From Flavobacteriales bacterium (GTDB lineage Bacteria; Bacteroidota; Bacteroidia; Flavobacteriales_F; PHOS-HE28): a DNA stretch of 64,000 bases. A program made the translations under genes and the position numbers. This document shows, piece after piece, positions 58,062 to 64,000 of this stretch (within the stretch, counting starts at the first letter, position 1; every line of letters starts with the position of its first letter). A model generated the notes under the pieces. It ran no database searches. It saw only the letters and a list, made by a program, of their open reading frames with translations, and was not told the DNA's origin. The stretch lies in the NCBI GenBank assembly GCA_019638085.1, contig JAHBUL010000012.1, forward strand, positions 1-64,000. Direction: 5' to 3'.

Positions 58062-59684
58062 ATGCAGCGTATCGCTATTCCGTACCGGGAAACGGGCCGG
58101 TTCTCACCGTTGGTAACGGACTACCTGGACGCAGCGCCGGGCTTGCGCGATTTCTACCGGTGGAGCGCGGACGCCGATGGCTTACACGCTGCTGCACAGG
58201 CCCGTGAGTTCGATCCGGCATCCCGCCGAGTGCTTTGTGATGCGCTGGATCTGCAGTATGCCAACATGCAGCTGCATCCGGAAGTCCGTGCCAATCTGGA
58301 CCTGCTGCGCAAGCCGAACACGCTCACCGTTACCACCGGCCACCAGCTCTGCCTGTTCACCGGGCCGCTGTACGTACCGTTCAAGATCCTCAATATCGTG
58401 CGGTTGGCACGGCAGCAAAGCACACCGCAACGTGCGGTGGTCCCCGTTTTCTGGATGGCCACCGAAGACCACGACCGGCCCGAGATCGATCACACCTGGA
58501 TCAATGGGACACAAGTGCGCTGGCCGGGGGAGACCGCGGGAGCCGTGGGCCGCTTGCCGATGGAAGGCATCGATGCCGTACTGGCCGAAGTGGATGTGTT
58601 GCTCGGACCCGGTAGCCATGCCGATGACCTGCGCGCGCTGCTCCGCCGATGTTATCGTCCGGAACATGATCTCGCCCAAGCCACCCGGATGTTCGTGGAC
58701 GCCCTTTTTGGCCGGTTCGGCGTGATCATTCTGGATGGCGATGATGCCAACTTGAAGCAACTCTTCGTGCCGTTGATGCGCGAGGAGCTGATCAACCAAG
58801 TAACCGTGCGCAGCGTTCACTATGCCGATGGCAAGCTTGCGGAGCATTGGCGCACCCAGGCTTTCGCCCGCGACATCAACCTCTTCCACCTGCGCCCGGG
58901 ACATCGTAGCCGGATCGAACTCCAAGGGGATCGCTACCACGTACTGGATGATGGACCCTCCTTCAACTTGGATGAATTGCTGGCGGAGTTGGGCCAGCAT
59001 CCCGAGCACTTCTCGCCGAACGTATTGATGCGGCCGCTCTATCAGGAGCGTATCCTACCGAACATCGCTTATGTGGGTGGTGGGGGAGAGCTGGCCTATT
59101 GGTTCCAGCTCAAGTGGCTCTTCCAAGCCATGCAGGTACCCATGCCCGTATTGCTGTTGCGCACCTCAGCCGCATTCATCAGTGACAAAGATCATCAACG
59201 CCTTGAAGGCCTGGGGTTATCCTTCGCCGATCTCTTCCGCCCACAGGAGGAAATGAAGGCGCAGTTAGCGCTGAAGAATGCATCTTTTCCCACTTCCATC
59301 GAAGAGGAGAAGGCCGCTGCCACGAGATTCTACGAAGGGCTGAAGGCACGGGCCATGGCGGCCGACCCCACGTTGGAAGGCGCGGTCAGTGCCGTTGCTA
59401 AGCGGGCGCTGAACGCCTTGGACACCTTTGGCAAAAAACTGGTGCGTGCCGCCAAACGGGAACAGCAGGCACCTCTCGAGCAGTTGTCCTTGGTACACGA
59501 ACACGTCTTCCCCGGTGGTGGATTACAAGAACGGCGCGAGAACTTCATGCCGTGGTATGTGCGGGAAGGGCCAGCGTTCTTCGATCGGTTGTTGAGCGAC
59601 CTGGATCCCATGGACCCCCGTTTCAGCATACTCCCGCTCCATGCGGAGGTGGAGCAGACCATTCGGGAGTCCGGGGACGAATAA
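58062..59684 (+). CDS. bshC: Putative cysteine ligase BshC (bacillithiol synthesis)
   Basis: 540 residues. BshC adds cysteine to glucosaminyl-malate in the last step of bacillithiol synthesis. Family motifs: TTGHQLCLFTGPLYVPFKILN, PVFWMATEDHDRPEIDH, LRPLYQERILPNIAYVGGGGELAYW-type core (here MRPLYQERILPNIAYVGGG) and FPGGGLQERRENFMPWY. The ATG at 58062 follows directly after a promoter box; the frame is open further upstream but would cross the protease gene's 5' end and encode a proline run. bshA and bshB are not in the window. Confidence 0.93.
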   Translation: MQRIAIPYRETGRFSPLVTDYLDAAPGLRDFYRWSADADGLHAAAQAREFDPASRRVLCDALDLQYANMQLHPEVRANLDLLRKPNTLTVTTGHQLCLFTGPLYVPFKILNIVRLARQQSTPQRAVVPVFWMATEDHDRPEIDHTWINGTQVRWPGETAGAVGRLPMEGIDAVLAEVDVLLGPGSHADDLRALLRRCYRPEHDLAQATRMFVDALFGRFGVIILDGDDANLKQLFVPLMREELINQVTVRSVHYADGKLAEHWRTQAFARDINLFHLRPGHRSRIELQGDRYHVLDDGPSFNLDELLAELGQHPEHFSPNVLMRPLYQERILPNIAYVGGGGELAYWFQLKWLFQAMQVPMPVLLLRTSAAFISDKDHQRLEGLGLSFADLFRPQEEMKAQLALKNASFPTSIEEEKAAATRFYEGLKARAMAADPTLEGAVSAVAKRALNALDTFGKKLVRAAKREQQAPLEQLSLVHEHVFPGGGLQERRENFMPWYVREGPAFFDRLLSDLDPMDPRFSILPLHAEVEQTIRESGDE

Positions 59685-59768
59685 TACCGTTTCCCGATCT
59701 GTAATCATCCAATTCTCGAATGCAGAATCGGACGAAACAGCTTCTTTCACGCGCATTGACCACTTCCA

Positions 59769-59799
59769 AGTCCAAATTCACTTTGGCTGAATTTGAACT
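59769..59799. terminator. Inverted repeat between convergent genes
   Basis: AGTCCAAATTCA (59769-59780) and TGAATTTGAACT (59788-59799) pair at 11 of 12 positions around a 7-base loop, between the stops of bshC and the TerB-like gene. AT-rich and without a U-run, so its strength as terminator is doubtful. Confidence 0.4.
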
Positions 59800-59855
59800 A
59801 AGAAATGGTTTAAACGGCTTCGTTCGCCGGAGGTCGGAACCCCGGATCGGATCAC

Positions 59856-60248
59856 CTATCCGAACAGCGCCTCCAGCTTCTTGATCACCTTCTGCTCCTC
59901 CTTGCTCTTGCCTTCAAATGCACGGGCAATGGACTTGCTGGTCCGCACGATCATGTTACGGGTGCTGGGATCGAACTCTGTTGGGTGCTTGTGGAAAACC
60001 TCACCGAAACGATCGAAGGCTGCCGCTGGCTTCATCCCGCCAGCGTTCGCATGGTCAAAACCGATCTCGATGTAATAGGCCAGATCACTGCCGACAGAAT
60101 CCCGCTGTGGTTCCAGCGGCATCCATTCCTGCTTTACCAAGGCCTTGAGCTTTTCCGTTTCAGCGGGTGCCACATGGCCATCGCTGGCGGCTATGCTATA
60201 AAAGAGGTGGCCGAGGCCTGCGTATACTTCTTGCTTTTGGTCCTTCAT
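59856..60248 (-). CDS. TerB-like domain protein
   Basis: 130 residues, all-helical, cytoplasmic. YAGLGHLFYSIAASDGHVAPAETEKLKALV is the TerB/DjlA-like metal-binding helical pattern (acidic SDGHV-x-E). The second half has GEVFHKHPTEF and a basic helix ending KKLEALFG. TerB-type domains occur in tellurite resistance and stress-linked proteins; here it stands alone, divergent from a universal stress protein gene. No other ter genes are near. Confidence 0.75.
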   Translation of the reverse strand: MKDQKQEVYAGLGHLFYSIAASDGHVAPAETEKLKALVKQEWMPLEPQRDSVGSDLAYYIEIGFDHANAGGMKPAAAFDRFGEVFHKHPTEFDPSTRNMIVRTSKSIARAFEGKSKEEQKVIKKLEALFG

Positions 60249-60400
60249 CGGTGCGTTTTTTCAGGTGTTACATTCCGGGCTGGTGCCGGAATGCATTGGT
60301 TAAAGAACAAAGATGCCCCTAACATCCTCCGTGTGATGTGACGATCGTCTCCTTTCGACCCGAGTTCTGGACGAACTTTGCGCCAGACGATATGCACGCC

Positions 60401-61204
60401 ATGAAGAATATCCTTTTGCCCACCGATTTCAGCGATACCTCCATGAGGGCCGCCATATTCGCCCTAGACCTTTTTGGTACAGAGGGGGTGCAATACACGC
60501 TGCTGAACACCTACCTGAAACCGGCTTACCGGAATGCCCTGATCCCACTGACCGTGGATACGGAGCGGTCTTCGCGCAACGGCCTGCGCCGCATGGAACG
60601 GCGCTGCCGCCAGCATGCGGGCACTGTATACATCGCCTTGCGCTCCAGTTTTGAACAATTGGTGCAGGCCGTGAACGACCTGGACGCCGCCAAGCCAATA
60701 GATCTCGTGGTGATGGGCACCCAAGGTGAGGGGAACTACGGTCGGGTGGGCCGCAACACCAGTTCAGTGGTCACCAGCGCCCTTCCGCCAGTGATCGCCG
60801 TGCCGGCCCAATGGGAGCCGGCACCCATCGCACACATCCTGTTCGCCGATGATGGTCAAGCGATCCCCCGGGCCAGTTTGGATCCGCTGTTGGCCATCGC
60901 CCGACGCACCGGAGCACATATCACCGTATTGTACGTAGGGAGCACCGCCAATGACCCGAGGACCAAGGAACAGCTGCGAAAACTATCCAGTAGTTTCAGC
61001 GGTATACCCCATTCCTTCACCACAGTGGAGGATCATGCTGTTACGGACGCCATGGAGCGTGCGGTGGTGGAAAAGGACATTCAACTCGTGGCCGTGCTCC
61101 GCAGGAAACGCAGCTTCTGGGAACGGATCTTCCAAAGCAGTACATCCAAGCGCATGGCATTGCATACCACGGTTCCGCTGTTGGTGCTGCGGGAGAAGGG
61201 GTGA
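60401..61204 (+). CDS. Universal stress protein (two UspA domains)
   Basis: 267 residues. The first Usp domain (MKNILLPTDFSDTSMRAAIFALDLF through VMGTQGEGNYGRVGRNTSSVV, about 1-140) carries the family start and a partly conserved nucleotide-binding loop. The second (about 145-267, HILFADDGQAIPRASLDPLLAIARR) is diverged and its loop (FQSSTSKRMALHTTVPLLVL) keeps only part of the pattern. ATG at 60401 is favoured, with 60392 possible. A GAACTTTG box (60373-60380) followed by CGCC lies just upstream. Confidence 0.88.
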   Translation: MKNILLPTDFSDTSMRAAIFALDLFGTEGVQYTLLNTYLKPAYRNALIPLTVDTERSSRNGLRRMERRCRQHAGTVYIALRSSFEQLVQAVNDLDAAKPIDLVVMGTQGEGNYGRVGRNTSSVVTSALPPVIAVPAQWEPAPIAHILFADDGQAIPRASLDPLLAIARRTGAHITVLYVGSTANDPRTKEQLRKLSSSFSGIPHSFTTVEDHAVTDAMERAVVEKDIQLVAVLRRKRSFWERIFQSSTSKRMALHTTVPLLVLREKG

Positions 61205-61231
61205 TCCACACGTAGGACCCGGCAACGGTGG

Positions 61232-61693
61232 TCATCTGATACTGAAGATGATCAGGTTCCCTTGCTTGGTGAAGTATTGATCGAAATGCTCAGGCTTTAT
61301 CACGGTGGTCGTACTACCCTTCCGGACCGTAAGGCGCTTCAAGTTGAACTGCCTCCCATTGATGAAGTATTGATCGTAGCGGGCATAGGTGTCATTGGAT
61401 AAACTTCCGATCATGAGGCCCTTGTCCGGGTGAAGGATGAAGTGGACCCGCGACCTCGTCGTATCGAGATCGACGATCGGACGCGTTCTGTCCCAACGGA
61501 TGGCGTCAGTGGGTTCCAGATCGTAAACGCGCGGAACATCGTTGAAGATCGGGAAGCCATCCATCGGCAGTTCGATCTCATATTCGATCGCGATGTCAGC
61601 CCCGGTCCGGTTGGTCACCACGACATATTCCTGCCTGGAACAGCCCTGTAGCAGAAGAACAAGGGGCAACAGGATGAGCGCCTCTATTTTCAT
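61232..61693 (-). CDS. Small lipoprotein of unknown function
   Basis: 153 residues with lipobox ending at Cys18 (LVLLLQGC), so lipid-anchored. The mature part is beta-rich (YVVVTNRTGADIAIEYEIEL, RSRVHFILHPDKGLMIGSL, FNLKRLTVRKGSTTTVI) and ends in IIFSIR. No recognised family. It follows the T9SS-exported protein gene's direction but is upstream of it by 49 bases, possibly co-transcribed. Convergent with the stress protein gene. Confidence 0.75.
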   Translation of the reverse strand: MKIEALILLPLVLLLQGCSRQEYVVVTNRTGADIAIEYEIELPMDGFPIFNDVPRVYDLEPTDAIRWDRTRPIVDLDTTRSRVHFILHPDKGLMIGSLSNDTYARYDQYFINGRQFNLKRLTVRKGSTTTVIKPEHFDQYFTKQGNLIIFSIR

Positions 61694-61742
61694 TCGTTCA
61701 TGTGACCAACGAGCTCGCTGCCCTCAGCAACGGGTAAATTGG

Positions 61743-64000
61743 CTAATAAGCCACCCGCGTGCTCTCCGTTCGGACGCCATCAGACAAGCGTATCAGGTAT
61801 ACCCCATGCGCCATGCGGTCCAATGGCAGCTTCATCAAGCCTTGGCCGGTAATGCCCGTGCTGCTCACCACGCGCCCGGTGAGGTCCATCACCTCCAGCG
61901 TGCTCCCGGGGGCGAAGTCATGCATCACAAAGAGGCCGTTATTACCATAGAGCACTTGCAGCGGCTGGCCTTTGCTACTGCTGAAGAACACCGGTACTGC
62001 ATCGCTCACCTCTGAGGTGCCGTCAAGATCAGTCTGGCGAAGGCGGTAGTAGCTCAAGCCGCTCAGGGGCTGGCGGTCCTCATCGGCGTAGTTAACGATC
62101 TGTTGGCTGTTTCCTGCACCCGGTACTTGGAGTAGTGCCTGGAAGTTCATTGCATCCGCACTGCGCTCCACAGTAAAATGATCGTTGTTCTGTTCCGATG
62201 CCGTGCTCCAGCGGAGATCCACCTTGCTATTCTTCGGCACTGCAGTAAAGGAGAGGAGTTCGATGGGTAGCGGGTTCTCCGAGGATACAGAGGCCAGGGT
62301 CCAGTAGTTCGCTGCGGATGTGAAGGAGGTTTGCAATGTACCGGATGTGACGGTGCCGGATGCCGGGGTACCCGTGGTGGCACTGTTGCCACGGTTCATC
62401 CACAGGCCCGCCACATCATCCCAATACGCCACGCGAAGATCCGCAAGGAGGGTGACACCACAGCTCACGGGGTCTTCCCAGCTGAGGTTGACGAAAGCAT
62501 TCGGGGTCCATGCACCACTACGGTCGATCTGCCAATGCTCACAATCACTCACATGGTGCAGTGCGGGTTCATGTGCAAGACTGAGCGGGGGCAGCATGGC
62601 CTCGTTGAAATACTCAGCAGTAAAAGCAGAACCAGCTGCTCCGCTGATGGAGGAAAGCGATGCGGGCCGGTAGGTATTGTTCTTTCCGATGGGGAAAGTA
62701 AAGTCCGTGTTGCCGAACTTTTTCACCGGGCCGTGAACGAAACCCGCATTGCTGGCATTCACCACTGCGGCACCGGCGTTGAGCGTAAGTAACTCTGTGG
62801 GCGAAGAGAAGATGCGACCTTGGGTAAGGTCCAACTCGTTCCGGATGGTTATCGGTGAGGTGAGGTATACGTCGCCTCCGCTTTTATCCACCTTCAGATC
62901 ACCGAATAGTTCAGTGGGATCGCTGTTCAGGATGTATTGGTCAACCACCCCATTGAGGATCACCGAACTGTAAATGTCCTTGAAGTGGAACTCATCCTCC
63001 AGATTGGTGAAGTCCCCGCCCAGTCGTAGAGTACCGAAAGCACTTATGGAGCTTTGAAGATCCAATACCCCACCGATCCCGATCGTGAGATCTCCGGAAA
63101 CATGGACCTGGGAGCCTGTCGCATTGGCTCGTAACCGGGCGGTGCTGCTGCCAACGGTATTACCGGATAGCTCAACGGTTCCGGCATTCAATGTGGCATT
63201 GGCAAGCACATCCGTACCCAAAAGCCCGGTCCCAACGGTGTTCTGGATCCGGAAGAGGCCACCCACCGTAAGCGTACTGTTTGCTTCCACTGTAAGGTAT
63301 CGAAGCACGTTGTTGTTCGTGATCTGGGTCAATGAAGCACATACTGCGGTGCCTCCGGGCTGGTTTCCCGAGATCAACCCTACACTGCAATGTCGCGTGG
63401 CGTTTTCCGTGATCACCACATCCGTGGCCGCATCCGGTATCCGTGCATCATCCCAGTTCTTGCACTCGAACCAGTCGGTGTTGATCGCACCACGCCATAG
63501 GCCGTGGGTCATCGGTGTTGAATTGATCGGAAGGATGGGAGCCGAAAGCCAGTTGTAGCCATTCGCGTAATAGTCGGTACAAGTCGCATAGGAATTCCAA
63601 TTGGCCGTGTTGTCGAGCCGGATGATCCAATCCCGCTGGCTCGCCATGGTGGTGAGTCCCGTATACTTGTTGAAGTCCGAAGCGAGCGTGGGGGACGTAC
63701 TGAAGCATTCCACGCCGGGAGGTAAGTTGCTGCGTTGGTTGGGAGTACTGCTACAGGATGCGACCCACGGATAGGTGGGGTTTGTGCTGAATGCATAGAG
63801 CAGCGTGCCGGTATAGGTCGCGTTATTGCCGTTCGTGGTTCCCGGGGACCACACGCCACCCTGCATGAAGAACAGCTGGTCGCCATTCACATTGAGGGCG
63901 ATATTGGTGCCCCCGATCCCGATCGAGGTACTGCTCCATCCCGCGTCCGGGGCCACCGAACTCACATTGGGGCCTCCCGTGCCTTTGATCCGGAAGGTGA
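61743..64000 (-). CDS. T9SS-exported surface protein (5' end outside window)
   Basis: 751 residues are visible; the reading frame is open through the right edge, so the N-terminus and signal peptide are missing. The final 75 residues (LEVMDLTGRVVSSTGITGQG, then LDRMAHGVYLIRLSDG) are a type A C-terminal domain for type IX secretion. Before it lies a fibronectin-like LPIELLSFTAVPKNSKVDLRWSTASEQNNDHFTVERS block, common just ahead of such tails. The central part consists of beta-helix-like repeats with G/N/T-rich strands (LTVGGLFRIQNTVGTGLLG, LDLQSSISAFGTLRLGGDF). It is an adhesin-like or surface-layer protein; specific role unknown. Confidence 0.88.
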   Translation of the reverse strand, partial: TFRIKGTGGPNVSSVAPDAGWSSTSIGIGGTNIALNVNGDQLFFMQGGVWSPGTTNGNNATYTGTLLYAFSTNPTYPWVASCSSTPNQRSNLPPGVECFSTSPTLASDFNKYTGLTTMASQRDWIIRLDNTANWNSYATCTDYYANGYNWLSAPILPINSTPMTHGLWRGAINTDWFECKNWDDARIPDAATDVVITENATRHCSVGLISGNQPGGTAVCASLTQITNNNVLRYLTVEANSTLTVGGLFRIQNTVGTGLLGTDVLANATLNAGTVELSGNTVGSSTARLRANATGSQVHVSGDLTIGIGGVLDLQSSISAFGTLRLGGDFTNLEDEFHFKDIYSSVILNGVVDQYILNSDPTELFGDLKVDKSGGDVYLTSPITIRNELDLTQGRIFSSPTELLTLNAGAAVVNASNAGFVHGPVKKFGNTDFTFPIGKNNTYRPASLSSISGAAGSAFTAEYFNEAMLPPLSLAHEPALHHVSDCEHWQIDRSGAWTPNAFVNLSWEDPVSCGVTLLADLRVAYWDDVAGLWMNRGNSATTGTPASGTVTSGTLQTSFTSAANYWTLASVSSENPLPIELLSFTAVPKNSKVDLRWSTASEQNNDHFTVERSADAMNFQALLQVPGAGNSQQIVNYADEDRQPLSGLSYYRLRQTDLDGTSEVSDAVPVFFSSSKGQPLQVLYGNNGLFVMHDFAPGSTLEVMDLTGRVVSSTGITGQGLMKLPLDRMAHGVYLIRLSDGVRTESTRVAY

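Noticed and set aside
1-64000. tRNA, rRNA, insertion sequence or prophage
   Set aside because: No tRNA T-loop motif in a cloverleaf context, no rRNA sequence, no transposase, integrase or phage structural gene was recognised on either strand.

Overview
The window is a chromosomal segment of a Bacteroidota bacterium, most likely a GC-rich member of the Flavobacteriales lineage. The evidence is the rpmG / DUF4295 / ftsY / rimO neighbourhood, a protein with a type A C-terminal domain of the type IX secretion system (T9SS), a PorE-like TPR/PD40/CarboxypepD_reg/OmpA protein, a haem_bd cytochrome, BshC, and Bacteroidota-type promoters (TTTG, 19 nt, TAnnTTYG). About 58 protein genes were recognised. 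No rRNA, tRNA, CRISPR array, insertion sequence or prophage was seen. Genes are densely packed, many with overlapping or nearly touching ends, and several appear to have almost no 5' leader.

Layout, left to right. 1-10.6 kb (all minus): end of a secreted protein, lipoate ligase, a giant alpha-2-macroglobulin lipoprotein, and two envelope proteins sharing a SPOR-like module. 10.8-22.7 kb (all minus): an exopolysaccharide operon. Read in its own direction it is asnB, glycosyltransferase, wza-like, wzc-like tyrosine kinase, rfbC, WecA/MraY-like transferase, then a lytic transglycosylase and uvrA. 22.7-26.5 kb: lpdA, small membrane proteins (DUF2752, CD225, two tandem paralogues) and a RidA protein. 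26.6-30.0 kb (plus): surE, a membrane protein, lpxB, SpoIID/LytB. 30.0-33.5 kb: a beta-barrel protein, an M14 peptidase and an unknown protein.

33.46-33.97 kb is a gene-free stretch. It holds a short-word tandem array followed by what looks like an independently transcribed structured RNA: an exact-spacing promoter, nested long-range helices, two UUCG tetraloops and a closing helix that runs into seven U residues. This is the best candidate for something undescribed. It is followed by queE, the PorE-like OmpA protein, a DsbA/FrnE-like protein, proC, an SMR exporter, a solitary vsr, a PD40 lipoprotein, a radical SAM protein, acylphosphatase and a 1,231-residue sugar-dehydrogenase/PKD/PA14/dockerin-like protein (to 46 kb).

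46-54.3 kb: a peroxide-defence module (ahpD-like and ahpC transcribed away from oxyR), then rpmG, DUF4295 and ftsY, with a SulP transporter and a small membrane protein inserted before rimO. 54.3-64 kb: an unknown secreted protein, a haem-binding protein, a papain-like membrane protease facing bshC, a TerB-like protein, a universal stress protein, a small lipoprotein and a T9SS-exported protein cut by the right edge. All functional calls are by motif recognition and reading by eye; no database search was run.
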